Assembly (NCBI GenBank): GCA_019637295.1
Contig: JAHBVX010000010.1
Coordinates: 1-64,000 of the forward strand
Source of the DNA: Polyangiaceae bacterium
GTDB lineage: Bacteria > Myxococcota_A > Polyangia > Polyangiales > Polyangiaceae
DNA length: 64,000 bases
Direction: 5' to 3'
Positions 55,916 through 64,000 of the stretch are shown here, one piece after another (position 1 is the first letter of the stretch; each line of letters begins with the position of its first letter). The notes under the pieces were generated by a model. The model was given only the letters and a program-made list of their open reading frames with translations. It was not told the DNA's origin and searched no databases. Both the position numbers and the translations under genes were made by a program.

Positions 55916-57550
55916 TCAGTCACCCTCCGGAGGCGCGGGCTGCCAGCGCTTCACGTTGCGCTCGATCAGCCCCAGCAGCTGCTCACCCGTGACCCCGAGT
56001 CGCTCGGCGGTGTGCCCTGCCAGTGAGGTGGTGGCCACGCCGGGTACGAACTGATAGGTAGCGCGTCGGTCCTCGCCCAGCTGAACCTGCAAGAACCCGA
56101 GATCCGGGATCTTCTTCTCGTGCTCGAGTCGCGCGGCGAACGCGAGGAAGTGCGTGGTGATGAAGGCCTGCGGCCGCAGCTGGTGCAGCATGCCCACGAC
56201 CAGCTCGAAGATCTCTTCGCCCTCCGACGGGTTGGTGCCCGAGCACAGCTCGTCGAGGAGCACCATGGCGCCGGGGGGCAGGCTCTCGAACAGCTCGCGG
56301 ATGCGCACCAGCTCAGTACCCAGGCGACCCTCGGCTTGATCGGCCTTCGCCTCCTGAATCAAGGAGACGACGAGCCCGGAGCTCGGCGCGATGGCTCCCC
56401 GACTGGCCGGGATGAACAACCCCGACTGAGCCAGGAGCTGAGCCAGCGCGAGCGATTGCAGGAGCCGGGTCTTGCCTCCAGAGTTGGGCCCGGTCACCAG
56501 GGTGGTGCTTGCGAGCTTACCCGTCTGCACGCGACAGGGTACGGGCTCGATACCGCTGATCATGAGCAGTGGGTTGAACAACCCCTCGAGATCGCGGGGC
56601 GCGTCCGGCGACACGAACTCGGGCAGACAAACCGAGAGGCCGTGCTCCGCTGCCTGATCCGCGAAGCCCAGCGCGCCGAGGTACAGCTCCACGTCGCCGA
56701 GCAGCTGCACCAGACACACCAGCTCTTGCTCGAGCCCGGTGAACACGGCGTCGATCAAGCGCGCCATGACCTCACCGTCCCCGAAGCGGTAGCCGCGCAA
56801 GAACAGCTCCAGCTTCGCGAGCCAGCGGCGCCAGGCTGGGCTCACGAAGGGGTTGTCCGTGTCCTCCTGCACGTTGATGATCTCGAAGCCGCGAATGCGG
56901 CCGTCCGCGCCGATGCCGACGTTCAGACTCAGCGTCGCCAGGCGCTCGTCGTAGCGCAAGAGGTCCGATAGCGAGCGGAACGGCTCTCCCGCGCGCACGG
57001 TCTGGGCATAGCGGGCGAGGGCGACGAGGCCGGGGCTGGTGCCCGAGAGCTCCGCCATGCGATCAAAGATTTCCTTGACCGTCGCGAGCACGTCGAGCTG
57101 GCGCCGCACGGGATCCCAGTCCCGCGCGCCGCCGGTGTTCTCGAGCTGCGCCCGCAGCCGCCAGAGCTCGAGGTACAACATCTCGAGCTGGCGCCGCAGC
57201 GACGGCGTCGTGTGTAGCTCCGCCAGGATCCCGCGACGGAAGCCTACCGCCTCCGGGCTGCGCGGAGGACGCGCGAGCACGCGCACGAGGTGGCTCGTGA
57301 TCGGCTGCAGCTCTCGCTGCCCGATCTGGATCTTGAAGCAACCCGCGACGAAACGCGACAAGAACAGGTCGTTGACGAAGCCCGCGGGCTGCCAGCTCGA
57401 GGCAGGCAGGGTCGCGCGCTCCAGCGCTTCTTCGAACACGCCGCCGCTCGTGCCGCCCGCGAACGCCAGATTGAGCGCCAAGCGAGTCTGCTCGACGTCG
57501 ATCCGGAGCCGCGGCTCGGGCTGCAAGAGATCCGGGATCGAGGAAGCCAT
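55916..57550 (-). CDS. MutS-family ATPase without mismatch-recognition domain
   Basis: This 544-aa protein has the MutS C-terminal ATPase: Walker A VTGPNSGGKTRLLQSLALAQ, Walker B GAMVLLDELCSGTNPSEGEE and the downstream AFITTHFLAFAARL. Upstream is a helical lever-like region (residues 100-330). The mismatch-recognition domain of MutS1 and the Smr endonuclease of MutS2 are both absent. Such solo MutS-like ATPases may act on branched DNA. The start is ATG 57550 (MASSIPDLLQPEP). It is upstream of the membrane-protein unit on the same strand. Confidence 0.85.
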   Translation of the reverse strand: MASSIPDLLQPEPRLRIDVEQTRLALNLAFAGGTSGGVFEEALERATLPASSWQPAGFVNDLFLSRFVAGCFKIQIGQRELQPITSHLVRVLARPPRSPEAVGFRRGILAELHTTPSLRRQLEMLYLELWRLRAQLENTGGARDWDPVRRQLDVLATVKEIFDRMAELSGTSPGLVALARYAQTVRAGEPFRSLSDLLRYDERLATLSLNVGIGADGRIRGFEIINVQEDTDNPFVSPAWRRWLAKLELFLRGYRFGDGEVMARLIDAVFTGLEQELVCLVQLLGDVELYLGALGFADQAAEHGLSVCLPEFVSPDAPRDLEGLFNPLLMISGIEPVPCRVQTGKLASTTLVTGPNSGGKTRLLQSLALAQLLAQSGLFIPASRGAIAPSSGLVVSLIQEAKADQAEGRLGTELVRIRELFESLPPGAMVLLDELCSGTNPSEGEEIFELVVGMLHQLRPQAFITTHFLAFAARLEHEKKIPDLGFLQVQLGEDRRATYQFVPGVATTSLAGHTAERLGVTGEQLLGLIERNVKRWQPAPPEGD

Positions 57551-57628
57551 GGCGACAGGCCAACATAGAACGCGTCGGGGTCCGGCGTCATTGGGTTGGT
57601 GGTGAGGAAATCTTGGGCGGCGCGGCGC

Positions 57629-58804
57629 TCAACCCTCGAGCAGCCTCCGGTACCCCCGCACCAGCTCGGCGCGCCGGTGGTCCCAGGTGGCGCCGTGTTC
57701 GATGGCCACTCGGGCGCGATGGCCCAGGGCCTGGCGCAGCGCACCGCTCGCGGCCAGCTCTTCGAGGCGGCCGGCGAGCAGCCGCGGGCTCGAGGCGCGG
57801 GCCAACAGGCCGGTCTCGCCGTCCGTGATGATCTCCCGCAGGCAGGGCAAGTCCGTCGCGAGCACTGCGCGCCCGGACGCCATGTACTCGAACACCTTGA
57901 TCGGGCTCGAGCCCTGCAGTCTGTTGCGCCGATCCCGCGGCAGCGGCGCGACGCACACGTCGCTCTGTTCGATGCGCTCGGCGAGCTCGTCTCGGGCGAC
58001 GGCGTGCTCGAAGCTGACGCAATCGCCGATCTTCAGGCGCCGTGCTCGGCGCACCAGCGTACGCCGCCAGCGCTTCTGTCCGAAGCCCACGACGTCGAGG
58101 CGTACGTCTCGCGTGCGACTCACCCGGCCGACCGCCGCGAGCAGGTCGTCCAGACCTTGCCAGGGGGCGAGGGTGCCGGCGTACAGCAAGCGCAATACGC
58201 TCGACGGTGGAGGGGAGCCGGTGAGCCGGGGATCGGCGCCGTTCGGGATCACGAGGGGCTCCGGCCCCGGCCCGGCCCGCAGCCTCAGGAAGCGCGCGGT
58301 GGCGTGGGATTGAGTCACGACGGCGGCCGCGCGCCCCAGCACGGCTAGCTCGAGCTGGCGGAGTTTGTACTCCAGGGTCGGGGCCTCGCGCAGCGCGGGA
58401 TAGTGGTAGCGGAGCTCCACGCTGGGCAGCCCGTTCACTTCGAACACCGCGGGGACCGCGCGCGTGCTGAAGGGCGTGGTCAGAGCGCTGCCCTCGAACG
58501 GCCCCCGAAAGTGTACGAGGTCTGGCCGCAACGCGATCACCTCGCGACGCACCCGCTCCGCGAAGGCCAGCGCGCGGGCGAGGAAGTTGTCCTCGACGAT
58601 GCGGAGCGGTCTCAGCTCGACGCCATCGGGCGCTGCATCAGAGCTGGTGGGCGGCAAGGTGAGCAGCGTCACGTGCGCGCCGGCGCGGGTCAGCCCTCGC
58701 ACGAGCTGTGCGATGCGCGTCCCCGACCCCTTGCGATTGGGGAACGGATCGAACGCGGCGTACGCGACGCGCAGACCCGCGAGCGGTCGCGTGGGATCGC
58801 TCAT
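57629..58804 (-). CDS. Glycosyltransferase family 4-type protein
   Basis: This 391-aa protein has a GT-B fold. FDPFPNRKGSGTRIAQLVRG is the N-terminal glycine loop, PNGADPRLTG marks the interdomain region, and LLYAGTLAPWQGLDDLLAAV and SPIKVFEYMASGRAVLATDL form the donor-binding C-terminal part. It would act in polysaccharide or lipid-glycan synthesis. The start overlaps the stop of the next glycosyltransferase-like gene (ATGA), so they are coupled. Confidence 0.9.
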   Translation of the reverse strand: MSDPTRPLAGLRVAYAAFDPFPNRKGSGTRIAQLVRGLTRAGAHVTLLTLPPTSSDAAPDGVELRPLRIVEDNFLARALAFAERVRREVIALRPDLVHFRGPFEGSALTTPFSTRAVPAVFEVNGLPSVELRYHYPALREAPTLEYKLRQLELAVLGRAAAVVTQSHATARFLRLRAGPGPEPLVIPNGADPRLTGSPPPSSVLRLLYAGTLAPWQGLDDLLAAVGRVSRTRDVRLDVVGFGQKRWRRTLVRRARRLKIGDCVSFEHAVARDELAERIEQSDVCVAPLPRDRRNRLQGSSPIKVFEYMASGRAVLATDLPCLREIITDGETGLLARASSPRLLAGRLEELAASGALRQALGHRARVAIEHGATWDHRRAELVRGYRRLLEG

Positions 58805-59652
58805 GCCAGCACCGCCCGGGCGAGGTCCGCGGGGTGGTGGTATGGCGATGCTTGGCGTCCGGGCCGAGAACTCGAGAACAGCTCGCGCGCGCGTGCTTCC
58901 AGCGCCTCGGGGTCATGGCACAGCTCCGCGACGGCGCGTGCGCGTCGGTGCTGATCGTCGAAGCGGCGCGGTCGAGGCACGGCCAAATGCGGGATACCGA
59001 GCGCGCGTGCCGTGTAGGTCAGGTGGTAGCCTGCCGGGCCAACGACCACCCGCGGACGGATGCGCCCGAGGTCGAGCCGTGAGCGCTCGCCGTGCCACAG
59101 CCTGGCCACCGCGCCCCTCGCGAGCAGCCGGCGCGCCAGCCGCCGTCCGAAGCGAGCGAGGGCGTCGTCGTCGGCGATCACCAGCACGTCGAGCTTGGGG
59201 GCGCCGTCGTCGAGCTCCCGGCTTGGAAGCACCACCGGCCCGAGCGGCACCGCGCCCTGGGGCAGCCACTCGAGCTCGGGCTCCAGATCCACCACCCGAT
59301 CATAGCGCCCGAGCGCCGCGACCACCGTCGGCAGCGCTCTCGGGTGATGGAGCCGCGCAAGCAGGGTGGTGCGCACGCCCCGAGGGAGCGCAGACAGCTC
59401 GCCCAGGATGCCGCTTGGCAGCGCGTCCACGATCAAGTGCGCGCAGCCCCGGAGCGCGGACTCGACGCTGGCGCGAAGTCGCGTGGGGTCAGCCGTCCGC
59501 TCGACGGCGGTCGCGTCGGCGCCGAGCTCGCGAGCCAGCCACACGCGATCCGAGCGCACCAGGACGCGCGCCGGCGTGCCCGCGTCGGTGAGCGCAGAGG
59601 CGAGCGCGGAGCCCCGCAAGGTGTGACCCAGTCCGCCGCCCAGGGCGTACAC
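58801..59652 (-). CDS. Glycosyltransferase-like protein (GT-B, MGT/MurG-like)
   Basis: This 283-aa protein starts MYALGGGLGHTLRGSALASA, a glycine-rich loop of MurG-type GT-B enzymes. A middle DRVVDLEPELEWLPQGAVPL and a C-terminal GPAGYHLTYTARALGIPHLA resemble the donor-recognition part. It is short for the family, so one half may be reduced. GTG 59652 is the start. It overlaps the GT4 gene by 4 bp and follows a small zinc-binding gene at 8 bp. Function as a glycosyltransferase is inferred. Confidence 0.7.
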   Translation of the reverse strand: MYALGGGLGHTLRGSALASALTDAGTPARVLVRSDRVWLARELGADATAVERTADPTRLRASVESALRGCAHLIVDALPSGILGELSALPRGVRTTLLARLHHPRALPTVVAALGRYDRVVDLEPELEWLPQGAVPLGPVVLPSRELDDGAPKLDVLVIADDDALARFGRRLARRLLARGAVARLWHGERSRLDLGRIRPRVVVGPAGYHLTYTARALGIPHLAVPRPRRFDDQHRRARAVAELCHDPEALEARARELFSSSRPGRQASPYHHPADLARAVLA

Positions 59653-59660
59653 CAGCGCCG

Positions 59661-59987
59661 TCAGCTCCCCTCCCAGGGTTCGTGGCCCGCGTCGTCGTGC
59701 CCGCCTCGCTCGTCGAACAGCTGGTAGTCGTACTCGTCGTAGGCGGCGTCGTCGTTGCCGCCGGAGAAGTACCAGTAGAAGTAGGGGTCATCGCGCAAGA
59801 ACGCGAAGTGGCCGCGAGCCTGGCGATCCCGTAGCGCCTGACGCAGGCAGGGCACGCAGCGCGGCCCCGCGGCGGTGGCGCGGATGTGCACGGCGCAAGT
59901 CCCGCGGCCGCACGCGGAGCAGCGGGTCGTCGCCGCGTCGCGACACGGGTGATCGAACAGTACCCCGGTCTTGCACTGACACCGCAT
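59661..59987 (-). CDS. Small Cys-rich zinc-ribbon-like protein
   Basis: This 108-aa protein has an N-terminal cluster of Cys and His: CQCKTG, HPCRD, TTRCSACGRGTCAVHIRA and RCVPCLRQALRDRQ. This is consistent with two zinc sites. An acidic Tyr/Asp-rich C-terminal half follows (DDPYFYWYFSGGNDDAAYDE). No signal is present. It lies in a tight gene row upstream of two glycosyltransferase genes, 8 bp from the next start, so it is likely co-transcribed. Homologues of this type are unnamed. Confidence 0.65.
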   Translation of the reverse strand: MRCQCKTGVLFDHPCRDAATTRCSACGRGTCAVHIRATAAGPRCVPCLRQALRDRQARGHFAFLRDDPYFYWYFSGGNDDAAYDEYDYQLFDERGGHDDAGHEPWEGS

Positions 59988-59993
59988 GCGGCG

Positions 59994-60863
59994 TCACTCG
60001 AAGGTCTGGTTGATGGACAGCGAGAACTCGCCCGAGCCCTTCTCGTCTCCCTTGCGATCGAGCAGCGTGAGCGGCCCCTTCAGCTCGACGGAGGTCGCCC
60101 AGGTGACGTCCGGCCGCAGCACCAGATCGCCCTTGAACTTGACCCGCAGGCGCATGCCGCTGCCGATGTCCTGGGTCAGGGTCATGGTCGTGTCGAAGGT
60201 GGCGTGCGCGGCCTCGGACTTCCGCAGGAAGAACTCGGCGCCGTCGAACACCGCCTTGCCGTCGTCCTTCAAGCCCAGGGTCTTGAGCAGGGCGTCGGAC
60301 GACGGCGTGAGCTTCTCCTCGAGCTTGACCGGTCGATCCGGCAGGAACGCACCGTCGTTGCTCTTCTCGAACACGCCACCGAACTCGTCCTTGATGAGCT
60401 TCAGCGTCGTGGACGCGACCTTGCTCCCTCCGCCGTCCACGGCGCCCAGGTTGCCGTCGTCGTAGCGGGTGACGACGTAGCGCGAGCCCGCTAGGGGGCT
60501 CACCGACTTCTTCTCTGCACCGGTTCCCTCTTGCGAAGTCGTGTACAGCTCCTTCACGTCGATCTCCGCCCGCGTGATGCGGAAGTCGTCGGAGGACTTC
60601 ACCAAGAAGACGCTCTCGGCCGTCGTGGTCTCGCGCACCACCTTGCCGCTCATCGTGAACTTCATGTTCGTCTTGCGGGTGACGGTCGCCTTGGTACCCG
60701 CCTTGGGCACGACGCGGGTGAACGTGACCTCGCCTGCTGCGGCGACGGGCGCCACGCCCGGCGCGACGGGCTGGGTCTCGGTGCTGGGCTTGTCGGACGA
60801 CTTGCACGCCAGCAGCGCGGCAATGAGGGTGAAGGCACCTAACAGCGGGGAGCGAGCGGCCAT
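59994..60863 (-). CDS. Lipoprotein of unknown function
   Basis: This 289-aa protein has a lipobox (LIAALLACKSSDKP) and a beta-rich body (ATVTRKTNMKFTMSGKVVRE, FRITRAEIDVKELYTT, MRLRVKFKGDLVLRPDVTWA). AGGAGGA lies 7 nt before ATG 60863, a strong ribosome-binding site. It heads the row of minus-strand genes that leads to the glycosyltransferases. Homologues are found as unnamed myxobacterial lipoproteins. Confidence 0.7.
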   Translation of the reverse strand: MAARSPLLGAFTLIAALLACKSSDKPSTETQPVAPGVAPVAAAGEVTFTRVVPKAGTKATVTRKTNMKFTMSGKVVRETTTAESVFLVKSSDDFRITRAEIDVKELYTTSQEGTGAEKKSVSPLAGSRYVVTRYDDGNLGAVDGGGSKVASTTLKLIKDEFGGVFEKSNDGAFLPDRPVKLEEKLTPSSDALLKTLGLKDDGKAVFDGAEFFLRKSEAAHATFDTTMTLTQDIGSGMRLRVKFKGDLVLRPDVTWATSVELKGPLTLLDRKGDEKGSGEFSLSINQTFE

Positions 60864-61023
60864 GACGATTCCTCCTGAGCGGTCCGGGACGCTAGCAAAG
60901 CTTGGCCCCGGGCGAATCGCCCGAGATGGCCCCCGCGCTCCGCCGCCAGATTCCTCGGACTTTCCGGGGGGGCGCTCACAGGAGCCGCCGGGAAACCCGA
61001 AGGGCGGACTATCATCGCCGAAC

Positions 61024-62028
61024 GTGCTCGGCACCGGAAGCGATCCCCTGCAGCTGCAGCTCACCGCCGCGCCCCACCAGGCGCTCGCGCAGCTCGATCA
61101 CCTCGCTCGCGACTCCGAGGCCAAGAAGAAGGAGCGCTCCAAGTGGGGGAGCCGCGCGCTGTGGAGCTTTCTCTTCTTGCTCCTGGGCGTGCCGATCGCG
61201 TTCTTGGGCATCACCTTCCTCGCCGCTGTGTTTGGCGCCGTCCTCGAGTCCCAGCTGCCCGACTACGAGCTGACCGCCCTTTTCAGTTTGCTTGGGGTCG
61301 GCGCGGGCACGGTGTTCGGTCTGCTCGTGCTCCTGTGGTTCATCTACTGCCTCGTGCGGCGCAGTCGCGTGACGGCTCGCCACCTCGAGCCCGAGAAGCT
61401 CGCCATCGCGCGACGGGCGCTGGAGGTCTTGGGGCGCGACGCGAAGCCCGCGGCGCCGCTGCACTTGTTCGTGTCGTTCGCTGCGCACACGACCGCTCGA
61501 GCCACCACCCTGCCAAACCGCGCAGAGCTGCGCCGGCACGACTGGCTTCGTATCGACGCGGTGCTGATGGACGGTACCCGTGCGCGGCTCGTCGCCGCGA
61601 TCCGCGCCACCGAGCGGAGGCGGTCGAAGCCGCGCTACGTCAAGGTGAAGCGAAAGTTCGTCGATCTGGTGGAGCTGCGGCTGGCGGATCGGCGAACCGA
61701 GGAGCTGCCCGCTGACGCCGGCCAGCGGATCCTGGGGCGCATGGGCTATGCGTTTCCGCGTCTGACCAAGCACCGGGCGGGACCGCGCTCCCTGTTCCTG
61801 CGCTTCGCCACGAGCCCGTGCGTGGAAATCAGCGGCCGGGGCTCGAACGTCACCGGGCGCGAACAACGGCTCGAGCCCGCGAAGCTCACGGCCGCGCTCC
61901 TGCGGGGCTATCGAGCCTGGGCAGCGCTGCGGCGAACGCCCCCGCCGACTGGCCAGGCGCCCCCCGGGGCTGGCGGCGCTGGCCGCGGCACCTCGGGCAC
62001 GGCGATGATGCCTGTCGTGCCGGGGTGA
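61024..62028 (+). CDS. Two-span membrane protein of unknown function
   Basis: This 334-aa protein has an N-terminal amphipathic helix (QALAQLDHLARDSEAKKKER). Two membrane helices follow near residues 45-65 (ALWSFLFLLLGVPIAFLGIT) and 85-105 (LFSLLGVGAGTVFGLLVLLW), then a cytoplasmic or extracytoplasmic domain of about 200 residues with mixed alpha/beta features (RLVAAIRATERRRSKPRYVK, VELRLADRRTEELPADAG). The tail is Pro/Gly-rich. GTG 61024 is chosen because it starts MLGTGSDPLQLQL; longer frames upstream overlap the divergent lipoprotein. No domain is recognised. Confidence 0.6.
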   Translation: MLGTGSDPLQLQLTAAPHQALAQLDHLARDSEAKKKERSKWGSRALWSFLFLLLGVPIAFLGITFLAAVFGAVLESQLPDYELTALFSLLGVGAGTVFGLLVLLWFIYCLVRRSRVTARHLEPEKLAIARRALEVLGRDAKPAAPLHLFVSFAAHTTARATTLPNRAELRRHDWLRIDAVLMDGTRARLVAAIRATERRRSKPRYVKVKRKFVDLVELRLADRRTEELPADAGQRILGRMGYAFPRLTKHRAGPRSLFLRFATSPCVEISGRGSNVTGREQRLEPAKLTAALLRGYRAWAALRRTPPPTGQAPPGAGGAGRGTSGTAMMPVVPG

Positions 62029-62050
62029 CCGCCGCTCTGGGCAGACCTCG

Positions 62051-62166
62051 AGAGCTGTCGAGTGATCGACAGCTCTTTCATTCTCTCACCGGGGAGGCAC
62101 GCGCCTCCCCGCCCCGCCGAAGTGAATTCGTCGGGGCGGAGCCCCACGCGGGCCGGCTCCGCCGGC
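62051..62166. terminator. Four successive hairpins between convergent genes
   Basis: Hairpin 1 (62051-62076) has a perfect 11-bp stem (AGAGCTGTCGA with its complement, loop GTGA) followed by TTT. Hairpin 2 (62091-62110) is GGGGAGGC/GCCTCCCC with a 4-nt loop. Hairpin 3 (62109-62139) has a CCGCCCCG/CGGGGCGG stem. Hairpin 4 (62152-62166) is GCCGG/CCGGC. They lie between the ends of a plus-strand and a minus-strand gene and can serve as a bidirectional terminator. Confidence 0.8.
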
Positions 62167-62194
62167 GCGAACTGGGTCAACTCCGGACAGCCCT

Positions 62195-63091
62195 TCAGTG
62201 GCAATCCGCCGACTCGGTCGGCGTGGACTCGCCGAACAGCACCTTGCGCGGGCCTTCTTGGATCATGTCCGCGAGCAGGTCGCGCTGCTCTGCGGTGAGC
62301 AGGGTGAGCGCGGTCTGCGTTCGCTCCGAGGCTCGCGCCATGCGCTTGCGCAGGAGGGCGGTCTTACTGACGCGCAAGCTGTCGAGCGCAGAGCGGAAGT
62401 CTTCGCCCTCGAAGGCGTCCACCAGCGCCAACACCTCGGCGCGGCTCGGGCGCAGGCGTTCCGTCTCGCCGAACAACTCCTTCTGCATCTCCTTCAGCTT
62501 GTCGACCTGAAAGGTGGAGAGCATCAGGTAGGCCGCGGCGCGGTCGAAGCCTTCACGCATTCGCTTGCCGCCCCGTCCTTGGGCGAAGCGCTCCTCGACC
62601 TGCGCGCGCAGGGCCGTGCCTACCGCCTTACGCTGCTCGGGCTCGAGCAATGCGTGCACCTCCTCCAGCGCGTTGGCGCTCTGCACCAGGCGCGCCTCGG
62701 CCGTGCGTACGGCCTCGTCGACGGATTCGTCGAACTGCGCGGTCCGAGCGTTGCCCGAGCGAACCACGTTCACCGCAGACGCGCGCATCTGCTCGCGCAC
62801 CTGACGCCGACTCACGCGCTCCTCGGTCAGCTCGTTCGTGATCACGGTCAGCTGGCGAGCCTGCTGCGGCGTGAGGCTGCCATGCTCGCGGACGGTGCTG
62901 ATCACCACCCGCACCGGATCGCGATAGCGCTCGCGCGCCGAACTGACGAGCTCCTGGGCAGCGGCCTCGTCCTCGCGGGAGGCGCGCTCGTCCACGCTGG
63001 CCGCGCAAGCGGCGACGCCGAGCAAAGAAATGGCGCCGGCCCCCAGGAGGAGACGGCTGGTGCGGCTTGGGACCCGGAACTTTCGCTGCAT
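62195..63091 (-). CDS. Helical periplasmic lipoprotein, Spy/CpxP-like in shape
   Basis: This 298-aa protein has a lipobox (ISLLGVAACAASVDER) and is almost entirely alpha-helical, with Glu/Arg/Gln-rich heptad-like runs. LTPQQARQLTVITNELTEER, HALLEPEQRKAVGTALRAQV and LTAEQRDLLADMIQEG resemble the LTxxQxxxL helices of Spy and CpxP, periplasmic chaperone-like proteins. Two to three such segments occur. The identification is by pattern only. ATG 63091 is the start; an in-frame upstream extension lies outside the signal. Confidence 0.6.
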   Translation of the reverse strand: MQRKFRVPSRTSRLLLGAGAISLLGVAACAASVDERASREDEAAAQELVSSARERYRDPVRVVISTVREHGSLTPQQARQLTVITNELTEERVSRRQVREQMRASAVNVVRSGNARTAQFDESVDEAVRTAEARLVQSANALEEVHALLEPEQRKAVGTALRAQVEERFAQGRGGKRMREGFDRAAAYLMLSTFQVDKLKEMQKELFGETERLRPSRAEVLALVDAFEGEDFRSALDSLRVSKTALLRKRMARASERTQTALTLLTAEQRDLLADMIQEGPRKVLFGESTPTESADCH

Positions 63092-63236
63092 GACCCTCAG
63101 TGTAGGGCACCGGGCCGCGGCGACACCCCCAAAGGCGCCTGGGCAACACTTCTTCACACTGACTCACGGACATTGCTCGGCACTTGTGGGCTCGGACTCG
63201 GACCCCAGACAGGTGTAGAGTCCGCCGCGCCTCGCC

Positions 63237-64000
63237 ATGACCCGCGCTCAGAGCATTCGCCTCGTGGCCAGCTTCGACCTGCTGGAGTCGCTCCGTTCCC
63301 GCAAGGCCGTGGTGCTCTTGGCGCTCTATCTGCTCGGAGCCCTCGGCGCGTCGGCGATCTTCATCCGCGTGCTCAGTGTGATCCGCGAGCGGCTGGAGGA
63401 GCAGGTGGGTCAGGCGGTGGACGTGAAGGAGCTGATGGCCAGCCCCGGCATGACGCGCTTGGTCGGCGCCTTGGCTGGGGACGCCGACGTCGCCGGCGCC
63501 ATCGTCACCATTCCGCCGCTGGCGCTGTTCTACGGCTGGCTGGCCATGAACTTCGTACCCTTGCTGGTGCTCTTCACCTCGGCGGACGCCGTCGCGGGCG
63601 ACGTATCCAGCGGCAGCGTGCGCTATTCCCTGTTCCGAACGGATCGCTTCAGCTGGGCGTTCGGCAAGCTGGTCGGTCAGACGACGCTGATGTCCCTCGG
63701 GGTGCTCGTCGGCGCACTCGGCTGCTTCGTGATGGGCCTCGTGTGGCTGGACGGCATGCCGGCGGGTGACACCGCCCTGTGGCTGCTGCGCATCTCGGGG
63801 CGCGCCATCGTCTACAGCTTCGCCTACCTGGGGATGGTCATGTGCGCCTCGCAGCTCACGCGCACGCACGCGCGCGCGGGCGGTCTCGCTCTCGCCATCA
63901 TGTTCCTCTGCTCCCTCGGGGGTCGAGTGTTGTCCGCCGAGCCCATCGAGGAGTCAGCGCCCGAGCTGTTCGGTGCGTTGGTCAAGCTCTTCCCGAACGG
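63237..64000 (+). CDS. ABC-2 type transporter permease, cut by the window end
   Basis: The frame starts at ATG 63237 (MTRAQSIRLVASFDLLESLR) and is open to the end of the window, 254 codons. It has about five hydrophobic segments: VVLLALYLLGALGASAIFIR, ALFYGWLAMNFVPLLVLFTS, LMSLGVLVGALGCFVMGLVW, IVYSFAYLGMVMCASQL and GLALAIMFLCSLGG. Between the second and third spans comes DAVAGDVSSGSVRYSLFRTD, a loop typical of ABC-2 permeases (DxxxxExxxGT-like). The partner ATPase is probably outside the window. Confidence 0.75.
   Translation, partial: MTRAQSIRLVASFDLLESLRSRKAVVLLALYLLGALGASAIFIRVLSVIRERLEEQVGQAVDVKELMASPGMTRLVGALAGDADVAGAIVTIPPLALFYGWLAMNFVPLLVLFTSADAVAGDVSSGSVRYSLFRTDRFSWAFGKLVGQTTLMSLGVLVGALGCFVMGLVWLDGMPAGDTALWLLRISGRAIVYSFAYLGMVMCASQLTRTHARAGGLALAIMFLCSLGGRVLSAEPIEESAPELFGALVKLFPN

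Overview
This window is GC-rich DNA from a member of the Myxococcota, most likely a Polyangia-type myxobacterium; that placement is an inference. It rests on two Pkn-type Ser/Thr kinases with single-pass membrane anchors, a PP2C phosphatase, many lipoproteins, a trypsin-like protease ending in a MYXO-CTERM-like tail, SUMF and DUF3396 proteins, and an NtrC-type regulator facing a CHASE-type hybrid histidine kinase. I recognised no rRNA or tRNA gene.

The left part (1-17,000) is accessory DNA. A direct repeat (1-131 and 11,696-11,813) brackets about 11.6 kb of broken and cargo genes. These are a glycine-cleavage-H fragment, a DUF3396 (type VI immunity-like) gene coupled to a frameshifted possible effector and a beta-propeller gene, an AbrB/Doc toxin-antitoxin pair, a broken large serine recombinase, a SUMF lipoprotein coupled to a zinc metalloprotease, an IstB fragment and a truncated tyrosine recombinase. 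The metalloprotease has a 47-bp TGCG tract inside its signal region. After the island come a DUF5808 gene, a zinc-ribbon membrane protein, an RCC1-type lipoprotein cut by an IS91-family remnant, an IS66-family transposase with an in-frame TAG, and an orphan type I-E-like CRISPR array (5 repeats, 4 spacers) abutting the 3' end of another gene.

From 17,055 on the DNA is mostly chromosomal housekeeping and signalling. It begins with a 1,780-aa tandem double UvrA, a DEAD-box helicase, a CPA1 antiporter, an ACT-domain protein and a nucleotidyltransferase. Envelope proteins follow (a POTRA lipoprotein, a beta-barrel, a serine protease), then a Ser/Thr kinase, a dolichol-kinase-like protein, a TPR lipoprotein, MtfA, a two-gene nucleotidyltransferase module, a lipoprotein with an internal duplication, and an overlapping kinase/PP2C pair.

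The most coherent regulatory unit is at 41,107-47,700. A hybrid histidine kinase and a degenerate kinase-like protein are divergent from an NtrC-type response regulator. Next to them is a Cys-rich lipoprotein/outer-membrane-protein operon preceded by a sigma-54 promoter (GG-N10-GC) and a palindrome at enhancer distance. The rest holds def, an AlkA/Ogt alkylation-repair pair, a cNMP-binding/uridine-kinase-like fusion, a DUF3105 lipoprotein, glycosyltransferases, a MutS-like ATPase followed by a membrane-protein operon with two 57-codon genes, a four-hairpin terminator between convergent genes, and the start of an ABC-2 permease that runs off the window.
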